A stretch of DNA of 11,893 nt, from contig JBBSIF010000082.1 of the NCBI GenBank assembly GCA_038232255.1, positions 1 to 11,893 of the forward strand, given 5' to 3'. This DNA comes from JAWWPG01 sp038232255 (lineage in GTDB: Bacteria > Actinomycetota > Actinomycetes > Propionibacteriales > Nocardioidaceae). The translations under genes and the position numbers were made by a program. The notes under the pieces were generated by a model. The model saw nothing but the letters and a program-made list of their open reading frames with translations, did no database searches and was not told the DNA's origin. Positions 1-6,257 of this stretch are shown piece after piece; the stretch's first letter is position 1; each line of letters starts with the position of its first letter.

Positions 1-1
1 A

Positions 2-286
2 CGCGTCGCTGCGCACGGCGTACTTCGCGTCGTCGGTGACTACGGGGGGGAGGCGTTCGAGCTTCCCGACCTGCGAAGGGACTGGCTGATCCAGCGGATG
101 AGACTGCAGGTCCGGGCGTTGCACCTCCACCACGGCCAAGGCTGGGTTCCGGCAGGCGTCGTGGACCTCATTGACGTCGACCACATCGATCGGGGGCTCG
201 CCTATGCCTCGGGTCTCCAGCTGGCTCATCTCCTTGACCTCATCCCGACATCAGCTGGCAGTGCCAGCACACTCGCCAGCACGTAG
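2..286 (+). CDS. possible 3' end of an unrecognised gene (partial, uncertain)
   Basis: The frame starting at base 2 is open from the window edge to a TAG at 284-286 and would encode about 94 residues of a protein that begins upstream. I do not recognise a family. The peptide is rich in Leu, His and Asp, with segments such as GGEAFELPDLRRDWLIQR and GVVDLIDVDHIDRG, and ends in a Ser/Thr/Ala-rich tail. Third-position GC is about 79 percent and first-position GC about 83 percent, so composition does not clearly favour this strand. The antiphase frame on the minus strand is also open from an ATG at 229 to the window edge (MSQLETRGIGEPPIDVVDV...). Its AAGGAG abuts the ATG with no spacer, which is poor. 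Either one may be real, or neither. Bases 287-362 hold no further gene that I can see. Confidence 0.3.
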   Translation, partial: RVAAHGVLRVVGDYGGEAFELPDLRRDWLIQRMRLQVRALHLHHGQGWVPAGVVDLIDVDHIDRGLAYASGLQLAHLLDLIPTSAGSASTLAST

Positions 287-362
287 GAGCGATTCGTCGC
301 CGTGAGCCGCGCCAGGACGCGGGTGCAGTGCCGCGAGGGACCTTCGGCGCACACTGGGAGAC

Positions 363-1445
363 GTGACCGCCAAACACGGGACCATTCGCAGCAGGCTGTG
401 GCGAGACGGCGTCCTGGAGGAGGATAACTTCCCCTTCGAGCGCATCTCGGACTGTCTGGAGCAGGACGGCAGTCTGGTGTGGGTCGACATCCTCGATCCC
501 GATGGTGCGCGGCTCCAGGATCTGGCCCAGGAGCTCGCGCTGGACCCGTTGGTCGTGGAGGATGCCTTCGCACGGGAGGGCAGAGCCAAGGCGACCCGTT
601 ATCCGACGTACACGTTCCTCACGACGTACGCCACGATGAGCGAAGCAGAAGCGGAGACGCGTTCCACCTCAGCCGAGGCCGGCGCAAGGGAGATCGACGA
701 CCAAGGGTCGGCCGCTCCGTCGTCCGGTGCTGAGGTTGACGAACCCGCGCTAGCCACGACCCGGATATCGGCGTTTATTCTCCCGCGCGGGATGGTGACG
801 ATACGCCACAGCAGCGCCTTCGACATGAACGACGTCGTGCGCCGATGGGACGAGAACTCCGACCTGCTGAAGTTCGGGGTTGGTGCGCTCGTCTACGGAC
901 TTCTGGACCTGATCGTCGACGGTCACTTCGACGCCATCCAGGCAGTGGACGACAGGATCGAAGCCTTGGAGGACAGTCTCTTCGACGAGCGCGCCTTGGA
1001 CGGAGAGGTGCAGCGTCGTACCTATCGCATCCGCAGAAACCTCGTCGAGCTGCGCCGGGTGGTCCTGCCGATGCGGGAGGTCGTCAACTCGGTCCTTCGG
1101 CACCGCCGCGACCTCAACGCGCCCACCGATCTCGATTCCTGGTTCGACGACCTCTACGACCATGTGCTGCGGGCCACAGAGCAGACAGAGTCGCTTCGCG
1201 ACACCGTCACCACGATCTTCGAGACCAACTTGTCCCTGCAGGACGCCCGGCTCAACGTGGTGATGAAGAAGCTCACCAGCTGGGCGGCGATCATCGCCGT
1301 GCCCACGGCCGTTACCGGTTACTTCGGGCAGAACGTGCCGTATCCGGGGTTCGCGCAAGAGTGGGGTTTCGTCCTGAGTTGCGTGGTCATCGCAGGGATC
1401 GCCGCCGCGTTGTACGTCGGATTCCGCCGGCGGGGCTGGCTGTGA
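363..1445 (+). CDS. corA: CorA-family divalent cation transporter with GQN pore motif
   Basis: A 360-residue inner-membrane channel of the CorA/MIT family, expected to form a homopentamer that admits Mg2+ (or Co2+, Ni2+, Zn2+) from outside. The layout fits the family: an alpha/beta cytoplasmic domain at about 1-150, long helices at about 155-300 (including RRNLVELRRVVLPMREVV and ATEQTESLRDTVTTIFE), then two C-terminal membrane helices at about 304-321 and 334-354, ending in the basic RRRGWL tail. The signature after TM1 is YFGQNVPYPGF, with GQN at 322-324 in place of classical GMN. Residues 92-131 are an acidic, Ser/Ala/Glu-rich low-complexity insert inside the cytoplasmic domain, longer than usual. 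The GTG start is chosen because GGGAG lies 3 bases upstream and the family N-terminus begins here. It is convergent with the next gene across a 72-bp gap that holds only a weak CCGAC/GTCGG stem. The family call is secure; the ion carried is not. Confidence 0.93.
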   Translation: MTAKHGTIRSRLWRDGVLEEDNFPFERISDCLEQDGSLVWVDILDPDGARLQDLAQELALDPLVVEDAFAREGRAKATRYPTYTFLTTYATMSEAEAETRSTSAEAGAREIDDQGSAAPSSGAEVDEPALATTRISAFILPRGMVTIRHSSAFDMNDVVRRWDENSDLLKFGVGALVYGLLDLIVDGHFDAIQAVDDRIEALEDSLFDERALDGEVQRRTYRIRRNLVELRRVVLPMREVVNSVLRHRRDLNAPTDLDSWFDDLYDHVLRATEQTESLRDTVTTIFETNLSLQDARLNVVMKKLTSWAAIIAVPTAVTGYFGQNVPYPGFAQEWGFVLSCVVIAGIAAALYVGFRRRGWL

Positions 1446-1517
1446 GGAGTTCCCCTCCGACAAGTAGACCCGTCGGTGCTCGCGGGCGTGCTCGGCGCGA
1501 AACCCTGGTGCGGGGGC

Positions 1518-3035
1518 TCAGTCGTAGTGCTGCAAGGAAGACCAGATGACATCCCAGGGATGGCGGGGCTGACGGCAGACCGCGACTGGCTCGCCCTGCT
1601 CCTCGTTGTCCACGCCGAGGCGGTTGTCCAGCCGGGCCATCACATGGCACGAGCGAAACTGCGTCCGGGCTGTCGGGAGCTGGCCGCCGACGAAGACGAC
1701 GACCTTCGTGGTGCTCGGTGGCCGAGCCCGGAAATGCAGCTGGTTCTGCCCGCTGTAGACCTGCGGCAGGCCGAGCTCGGGGCCGTAGCGGTCGATCGCG
1801 CCGGCCTCGCCGTAGTTGCTGGTGATGATGACCACCCGGCGGTCGACAGGGCCGGGAAGGCCGTCGTACACGGCCGCGACCTGACGCACGTAGCGGGGCC
1901 AGCCGACGGAGTCGCGGGCCGTCTGGTTGATGTCCGGCACCGGTGTCGCGCCCAGGTCGCCGACGGGGATGAGCGGCAGAGCGATGACCGCGGACACCAG
2001 CGAGTTCACGGCGACCCCCGCCACCAGCAGCACAAGCCACGTCCTCGAACGCGTCACGAAGGCAGCGGTCGGGACGCAGCCGGCGGCGAACAGCACCGTC
2101 AGCAAGCCGAAGGGATAGTAGAACTGCGACCCGGCGAGGAACACCAGCACCAGCAGCACGGGGAAGGCCACGGCGACGAAGCGCACCGGTCGCCACTCCG
2201 CGCGGCGCCACAGCGCGACCAGGCCCGCCACCCAGATCACCGTCAGCGGTGGTCCGAGCAGGAGCGCGAGGAACGGCCACATCAGGACGCGCACCTCTGC
2301 GGCGTTGTTCTCGGCGAGCGCCTGACCCACGGTGAGCTGCGGCCACTCGTGCGTCGCCTGGAACCACAGGTTGGGCGCTCCGATCAACAACGCGAGGCAT
2401 GCGGAGCCGAGCACCCATCTCGACCACAGCAGCGCGCGCGGGCCGACGAGGGCGAGCCCACCGGCCAGCGCCGCCAGCAGCATCACGACAAGGAGCTTGT
2501 TGTACGTGCTGAGTCCGACCACGACCCCGACGGCCAGCCACCACCGTGGGTCGGCGCGCAGCACCGCACGGATGACCAGGAGGCTGACGAGTGGCCAGAC
2601 GACGAGGTCGAGGGACGACGTGAGCATCACGTGCCCGAACAGCAGAGTGCTGGTGGCGAAGGCATACGACCAGGCGCACAGCGCCTGAGCACCGCGGCCG
2701 CCGCCCAGCTCGCGCGTGACGAGCGTGACCACGAGGACGGAGGCCACCGCGGAGAGGGTGGCCGGGATGCGCACAGCCCACGGCTCGTCGGCCACGTGGT
2801 AGCTCAGGAAGCGGACGAGCAGCGGCGTCAGCGGCGGCTGGTCGACGTAGCCCCATCCCGGTCGGAGCATCCGGACGTAGAGCTCGTCGCGGTGGAAGCC
2901 GTAGCCGTTGCTGGCCACGGTCAGCACGACAGCGAGCGCCGCCATCGCGGCGAGCACGGGGCCGCGGGCGAACCGCGGCACAGCGGCCGCGCCTGCGACG
3001 AAGCGGCTCGAACCCTCTGTCGGGGCGCTCCTCAT
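1518..3035 (-). CDS. glycosyltransferase family 39 (PMT_2/ArnT-like) membrane protein
   Basis: A 505-residue polytopic membrane protein of the GT-C fold, of the kind that transfers a sugar from a polyprenyl-phosphate donor to a protein or cell-envelope acceptor. The first membrane helix (about 26-44) is followed by GFHRDELYVRMLRPGWGYVD, whose acidic pair D50-E51 sits where the catalytic/metal-binding Asp-Glu of PMT/ArnT enzymes lies in external loop 1. QPPLTPLL (66-73) is also typical. Further hydrophobic helices fall at about 89-107, 138-158, 166-197, 205-222, 251-275, 287-326 and 331-355. A soluble C-terminal part (about 370-505) contains VVIITSNYGEAGAIDRYG, which is conserved in the bacterial GT39 group. 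The ATG has no Shine-Dalgarno; a TACGGT 6 bases before it suggests a leaderless start. It lies 28 bp downstream of the SnoaL-like gene on the same strand, so read-through from there is also possible. Acceptor and donor cannot be told from sequence. Confidence 0.88.
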   Translation of the reverse strand: MRSAPTEGSSRFVAGAAAVPRFARGPVLAAMAALAVVLTVASNGYGFHRDELYVRMLRPGWGYVDQPPLTPLLVRFLSYHVADEPWAVRIPATLSAVASVLVVTLVTRELGGGRGAQALCAWSYAFATSTLLFGHVMLTSSLDLVVWPLVSLLVIRAVLRADPRWWLAVGVVVGLSTYNKLLVVMLLAALAGGLALVGPRALLWSRWVLGSACLALLIGAPNLWFQATHEWPQLTVGQALAENNAAEVRVLMWPFLALLLGPPLTVIWVAGLVALWRRAEWRPVRFVAVAFPVLLVLVFLAGSQFYYPFGLLTVLFAAGCVPTAAFVTRSRTWLVLLVAGVAVNSLVSAVIALPLIPVGDLGATPVPDINQTARDSVGWPRYVRQVAAVYDGLPGPVDRRVVIITSNYGEAGAIDRYGPELGLPQVYSGQNQLHFRARPPSTTKVVVFVGGQLPTARTQFRSCHVMARLDNRLGVDNEEQGEPVAVCRQPRHPWDVIWSSLQHYD

Positions 3036-3047
3036 GCGGCGACCGTA
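3036..3047 (-). promoter_or_regulatory. candidate -10 element for a leaderless GT39 transcript
   Basis: On the minus strand TACGGT (3047 to 3042) fits the actinobacterial TANNNT -10 hexamer and lies 6 bases before the ATG of the glycosyltransferase, so transcription would begin at the ATG itself. No Shine-Dalgarno is present in the 28-bp gap and no clear -35 box is visible. This is inference from spacing only. Confidence 0.3.
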
Positions 3048-3063
3048 CGCCGCTCGGTGCGCC

Positions 3064-3525
3064 CTAGGGTGAGAGCCGGTCGAGGACGCCGGTCTGGGCC
3101 AGCATCGCGAAGCGGTCCGGGACGCCCCAGTGCTCGACGACCCGGCCGTCGACCACGCGCGCGACGTCGACCACGGTGAAGTCGACCGGTCGCCCGCTCG
3201 GGGGGCCGAAGAACGGCCCGGTCGCGGTGCCCCGCGCCCGGGCGCGAAGCCAGATGACGTCCCCGGCCTCCACCGAGTCCTCGATGGTGAACGAGATGTC
3301 CGGCACGGCGGTATGCACGTCCCGGATCGCCGCCCTGAGATGGTCGAGCGCCTCAGTTCCGGCGCCGGCCAGGCCGAACTGGTGCTCGACGAGGTCGGGC
3401 GAGCAGACCTCGTCCACGACCCTGTCGTCCCCCTGGGCGAAACCTTCGTCGAAGATCCGCTGCATCACCACTGACGCCGCGGAGTGCGGGACGCTGGTAC
3501 CTGGGGAGTCGGCCGTCGTCGTCAT
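3064..3525 (-). CDS. SnoaL-like / ester cyclase-like NTF2-fold protein
   Basis: A 153-residue single-domain protein of the SnoaL/NTF2-like superfamily, a cone-shaped fold found in polyketide cyclases, limonene-epoxide-hydrolase-like enzymes and many uncharacterised ester cyclases. Family features are the N-terminal helix MQRIFDEGFAQGD (21-33), SPDLVEHQFG (42-51) with a pocket His, DISFTIEDSVEAGDVIWLR (76-94), GPFFGPPSGRPVDF (103-116) and the closing strand DGRVVEHWGVPD (126-137). The open frame extends upstream to 3618, but the ATG at 3525 is chosen because AGGAGG stands 5 bases before it and the extra 31 residues resemble nothing and would run across the intergenic inverted repeat. It is divergent from a TetR gene, which probably controls it. 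The substrate is unknown; a detoxification or small-molecule role is only a guess from the TetR pairing. Confidence 0.85.
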   Translation of the reverse strand: MTTTADSPGTSVPHSAASVVMQRIFDEGFAQGDDRVVDEVCSPDLVEHQFGLAGAGTEALDHLRAAIRDVHTAVPDISFTIEDSVEAGDVIWLRARARGTATGPFFGPPSGRPVDFTVVDVARVVDGRVVEHWGVPDRFAMLAQTGVLDRLSP

Positions 3526-3530
3526 GTCAT

Positions 3531-3536
3531 CCTCCT
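3531..3536 (-). promoter_or_regulatory. Shine-Dalgarno of the SnoaL-like gene
   Basis: AGGAGG read on the minus strand, 5 bases before the ATG at 3525. A consensus ribosome-binding site, it fixes the start at 3525 and not at the far end of the open frame at 3618. Confidence 0.8.
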
Positions 3537-3582
3537 GGCTGGACAAGACCAGAGCCTCGGCTCGGGGGGCCTGTAGATTGGA

Positions 3583-3597
3583 TCTAGAAACACTAGA
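3583..3597. promoter_or_regulatory. inverted repeat between TetR and SnoaL-like genes, candidate operator
   Basis: TCTAG-AAACA-CTAGA is a perfect 5-bp inverted repeat with a 5-base centre, in an AT-rich patch that contrasts with the GC-rich surroundings. It sits 7 bases before the GTG of the TetR gene and 57 bases before the ATG of the divergent gene. A TAGATT hexamer (3574-3579) just left of it could be a -10 box for the TetR gene. TetR proteins usually bind such palindromes between divergent genes and repress both. The arms are short, so this stays a candidate. Confidence 0.42.
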
Positions 3598-3604
3598 ATG
3601 AAAG

Positions 3605-4255
3605 GTGCGGCTCGTCAAGCGCTCAGCACGTCCCTACCGGTCGCCGCTGCGGGACGCCCAGGCGGCCGAGACCCGGCGCCGGATCGTCAACAGCGCCGGT
3701 GAGCTGTTCCTCGCGCAGGGCTATCCCGGTACGACGGTCGCGGACGTCGCCCGGCGCGCAGAGGTCTCGGCGGACAGCGTCTACAAGACGTTCGGGAGCA
3801 AGCGCGAGATCCTGAAGCAGGTCCTCGACTCCGTCATCGGCGGGGACGACGAGGACATCAGCCTGCTCGACAGGCCTGACCCGCAGGCCCTCCGTGCCGA
3901 GACCGACCAGCATCGGCAGGTGGCGATGTTCGCGGCCGGGATGACCGAGCAGCTGGAACGCGTGCGCCCCATGGACGACGTGTTGCGCGGTGCGGCGGCA
4001 GTGGACGTCGAGGTGGCCGAGCTGCGCTCGGACATCCAGCTGCGGCAGCGTCGTACGGCGATGCGTGCCGTGGTCTCCTGGATCGCGGCGCGCGGCCCGC
4101 TGCGCGACGAGATGTCGGAGGACGAAGCGGCGGCGGTCTTGTGGACGCTGACCTCGCCAGAGGTCCACGGGATGCTGCGCGACACCTGGCGCTGGCCCCG
4201 GAAGCGGTACGAGGACTGGCTGCGGGACACCCTCACGGCGACGCTGCTCGGATAG
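3605..4255 (+). CDS. TetR/AcrR-family transcriptional regulator
   Basis: A 216-residue one-component repressor. The N-terminal DNA-binding domain is clear: AAETRRRIVNSAGELFLAQG (20-39) is helix 1, TTVADVARRAEVSADSVY (43-60) the helix-turn-helix, and KTFGSKREIL (61-70) the conserved end of the domain. The remaining 145 residues are a helical ligand-binding/dimerisation domain of unknown specificity, with WIAARGPLRDEMSEDEAA and TLTSPEVHGMLRD near the end. The GTG start gives the usual short basic arm before RPYRSPLRDAQ; the nearby ATG at 3598 is out of frame. Upstream AGAATGAAAG is only a weak ribosome-binding site. It is divergent from the SnoaL-like gene with an inverted repeat between, which points to auto- and cross-regulation. 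It is followed 68 bp later by the methyltransferase gene on the same strand. Its stop codon lies inside a 9-bp tandem repeat. Confidence 0.9.
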   Translation: MRLVKRSARPYRSPLRDAQAAETRRRIVNSAGELFLAQGYPGTTVADVARRAEVSADSVYKTFGSKREILKQVLDSVIGGDDEDISLLDRPDPQALRAETDQHRQVAMFAAGMTEQLERVRPMDDVLRGAAAVDVEVAELRSDIQLRQRRTAMRAVVSWIAARGPLRDEMSEDEAAAVLWTLTSPEVHGMLRDTWRWPRKRYEDWLRDTLTATLLG

Positions 4256-4270
4256 CTCGGATAGCTCGGA
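4246..4270 (+). repeat. 9-bp tandem repeat spanning the TetR stop codon
   Basis: The unit GCTCGGATA occurs at 4246-4254 and 4255-4263, with a third copy truncated to 7 bases at 4264-4270. The TAG stop of the TetR gene (4253-4255) falls at the first unit junction, so a change in copy number would leave the protein unaltered and only alter spacing to the methyltransferase gene. Confidence 0.75.
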
Positions 4271-4310
4271 GCGTCGAGGCAGGCGATTTTTCTCCCGCCC
4301 GCCGAGTGGC

Positions 4311-4315
4311 GGAGG
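4311..4315 (+). promoter_or_regulatory. Shine-Dalgarno of the methyltransferase gene
   Basis: GGAGG, 8 bases before the ATG at 4324. It decides the start: the open frame reaches back to 4141 inside the TetR gene, and two other ATGs in ATGCATGCATG (4316 and 4320) are in other frames. Confidence 0.7.
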
Positions 4316-4323
4316 ATGCATGC

Positions 4324-5667
4324 ATGACCACCGGGTACCAGGCCACCCCGCAGTCGACCGCTCTCGTCGGCAGGGTCGTCGAGGTCGAGGTCGAGGCGAT
4401 CGCGCACGGGGGCCACTGTGTCGCCCGGCACGAGGGTCGGGTGATCTTCGTCCGGCACACGCTGCCGGGGGAGCGCGTGCGCGCACGGATCACCGCGGGC
4501 GAGGCGACGTCGCGCTACCTCCGCGCGGACGCTGTCGAGGTCCTGCGACCGGCTCCGGGTCGGGTCGAGCGGCGCTGCCCCGTGTCGGGCCCCGGGCTCT
4601 GCGGCGGCTGCGACTTCCAGCACGTCAGCCTCGGGGCGCAGCGCGACCTGCTCGCCGGCGTCGTGCGGGAGCAGCTCCATCGCCTCGCCGGCATCGAGTA
4701 CGACGTGGTCGTCGAGGCCGTCGACGATGGGGACGGACTGGGATGGCGCACCCGCGTCGAGTTCGCCGTCGACAGCGATCACCGGCTCGGCCTGCGGCGG
4801 CATCGGTCCCACGACGTCATCCCCGTCGACCCCTGCCCCATCGCGCACCGCTCGCTGGACGACTTCACCCGGCACGCCTGGGACGCGGCGCGGGTCGAGG
4901 CCGTGGCGTCGTCGAGCGGGGAGCTGCTCGCCGTCGTCACCAAGCCTGGCGCCCGGCTCCCGCGGCTGGACCTGACGGGGGTCGTCGACGCCGACACGGG
5001 CAAGCGCATCGGCGGGCGAACCTACGTGCGTGAGCAGGTGCGCGGGCGGAGCTTCCGGGTCACCAACGGAGGCTTCTGGCAGGTGCACCCGGCGGCGGCC
5101 GAGGCGCTCGTGTCGGCCGTCCTGCAGATGTCGGGCGTCGTGCCGGGTGGGCGCGTCGCGGACCTGTATGCCGGAGTCGGCCTGTTCACGGCGTTCCTCG
5201 CCGATGCGGCGGGAGACACCGGCCTCGTCTACGGCGTCGAGTCGAACCAGCGGGCCGCCCGCGACGCCCGCCGGAACCTGCACGGGTCCTCCAACGTCAG
5301 GCTCGTCCACGCCCCGGTCGAGGCGGCGCTGCGTGGGAACCAGCTCGAAGGGCCGCTGGATGTCGTCGTACTCGACCCGCCGCGCACCGGAGCGCGCTCG
5401 CGGGTCGTCACGGGGATCGCGGCGCTCGAGCCGTTCCGAGTCGTCTACGTCGCCTGCGACCCGGCTGCTCTGGCGCGTGACATCGCCACGTTCGCGGAGC
5501 ACGGCTACGCCCTCAGGACGCTCAGGGCCTTCGACCTCTTCCCGATGACCTCCCACGTGGAGTGCGTCGCTCTGCTGACGAGGACGTCGCCGCCGCCGCA
5601 AGGATCCGACGTACAGGTTGCTCAGGCGACTCAACCGTCGGATCTTGGCGGAAGAGAGTCGGCATGA
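4324..5667 (+). CDS. TrmA/RumA-type RNA (uracil-C5)-methyltransferase
   Basis: A 447-residue class I SAM-dependent RNA methyltransferase (COG2265) that makes 5-methyluridine in rRNA or tRNA. An N-terminal TRAM-type OB fold (about 13-75, VGRVVEVEVEAIAHGGHCVA) binds RNA. A four-cysteine Fe-S site is visible as C85-x7-C93-x2-C96 and a distant C171 (DPCPIAH), as in RumA. The SAM-binding fold has VADLYAGVGLFT (278-289), YGVESNQRAARDARRN (303-318) and LDPPRTGA (350-357). The catalytic cysteine is C378 in VVYVACDPAALARD, and the general base is probably E413 in SHVECVALL. The last 25 residues are an unstructured Pro/Gln-rich tail. It overlaps the next gene by ATGA, so the two are likely co-translated. 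Whether the target is rRNA (the RlmD or RlmC positions) or tRNA U54 cannot be decided; the Fe-S cysteines favour an rRNA-type enzyme. Confidence 0.9.
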   Translation: MTTGYQATPQSTALVGRVVEVEVEAIAHGGHCVARHEGRVIFVRHTLPGERVRARITAGEATSRYLRADAVEVLRPAPGRVERRCPVSGPGLCGGCDFQHVSLGAQRDLLAGVVREQLHRLAGIEYDVVVEAVDDGDGLGWRTRVEFAVDSDHRLGLRRHRSHDVIPVDPCPIAHRSLDDFTRHAWDAARVEAVASSSGELLAVVTKPGARLPRLDLTGVVDADTGKRIGGRTYVREQVRGRSFRVTNGGFWQVHPAAAEALVSAVLQMSGVVPGGRVADLYAGVGLFTAFLADAAGDTGLVYGVESNQRAARDARRNLHGSSNVRLVHAPVEAALRGNQLEGPLDVVVLDPPRTGARSRVVTGIAALEPFRVVYVACDPAALARDIATFAEHGYALRTLRAFDLFPMTSHVECVALLTRTSPPPQGSDVQVAQATQPSDLGGRESA

Positions 5668-6257
5668 GCGCCCCGAGAGCAGTGGCGCTCGGCGCGCTGG
5701 CCGCATCTGCCGTCGCCGGCGGATATCTCGGGCTCGTCACCGGGGCGGTCCCGCTCGACCTCGGAGTGGGGCGTCGGACCCGCCCGCTCGGGCCCCTCAC
5801 CGTCGACATCGCCGCACCCCGCGAGGTGGTCTTCGCGGTCATCGAAGCGCCGTACGCCGTCCGGCAGCCCAAAGCGATGCGGGCGAAGGTGACAGTGCTC
5901 GAGCGCGGCGCCGACCTCGTGCTGGCCGCGCACTACACGCCGATCCGCGGCCGCCTGAAGGCGACGACGGTGGAGACTGTTCGCTTCACGCCGCCGGAGC
6001 GCGTCGACTTCCGGCTGGTGCGCGGGCCAGTGCCGCACGTCGTCGAGACGTTCACCCTGGCGGAGGTCGGCGACGCCACCCGGCTCACCTACGACGGGGA
6101 GCTCGGCACCGACCTCTGGGGGATCGGCGGCCGGTGGGGCGATGTGGTCGCGAGGCGATGGGTCCGCGCGGTCGCCGAGTCGTTCCGCGCCGTCACGGCA
6201 GAGGCGGAGCGGCGTCAGGCCTCGAAGCGCACGCCGGTGGCATGGAGAGGGCAGTAG
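5664..6257 (+). CDS. SRPBCC-family (START/polyketide cyclase-like) protein with N-terminal membrane segment
   Basis: 197 residues. An N-terminal hydrophobic stretch (about 6-28, AVALGALAASAVAGGYLGLV) without a clear signal-peptidase site suggests a membrane anchor. The rest is a SRPBCC helix-grip domain: LTVDIAAPREVVFAVIEAPY (45-64) is the first strand with the usual AP.EVVF helix, followed by beta strands VLERGADLVLAAHYTPI, TVETVRFTPPERVDFRLVRG, PHVVETFTLAEVGDATRLTY and a long C-terminal helix (about 154-184). Such domains bind hydrophobic ligands; no catalytic residue can be assigned. The start is the ATG that overlaps the methyltransferase stop (ATGA), with GGAAGAGAG just upstream. The longer frame back to 5562 would overlap the upstream gene by 100 bases and is not favoured. 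The last 14 codons overlap the convergent msrA gene. Function unknown. Confidence 0.8.
   Translation: MSAPRAVALGALAASAVAGGYLGLVTGAVPLDLGVGRRTRPLGPLTVDIAAPREVVFAVIEAPYAVRQPKAMRAKVTVLERGADLVLAAHYTPIRGRLKATTVETVRFTPPERVDFRLVRGPVPHVVETFTLAEVGDATRLTYDGELGTDLWGIGGRWGDVVARRWVRAVAESFRAVTAEAERRQASKRTPVAWRGQ

Noticed and set aside
1446..1517. A terminator between the convergent corA and glycosyltransferase genes
   Set aside because: Only a 5-bp CCGAC/GTCGG stem with a 10-base loop is visible, with no T-run; this is too weak to call.
1387..2856. A 489-codon minus-strand frame next to the glycosyltransferase frame
   Set aside because: Same strand but shifted frame; it lacks the membrane-helix pattern and is Arg/Ala/Pro-rich.
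1476..3179. A 567-codon open frame on the plus strand
   Set aside because: It is antisense to the glycosyltransferase and SnoaL-like genes. Its product is His/Gln/Arg/Glu-rich with no family pattern, as expected from reading a GC-rich gene backwards.
3526..3618. An N-terminal extension of the SnoaL-like protein by 31 residues
   Set aside because: A consensus AGGAGG lies 5 bases before the internal ATG at 3525, and the extension would cover the divergent promoter and inverted repeat.
4288..4293. A T-run after the TetR gene as a rho-independent terminator
   Set aside because: TTTTT is present at about 4287-4291, but no adequate G/C stem precedes it.
3781..5706. A 641-codon open frame on the minus strand
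   Set aside because: It lies opposite the TetR and methyltransferase genes, both of which have full family motifs. Its Arg/Asp/Val/Pro-rich product resembles no protein.
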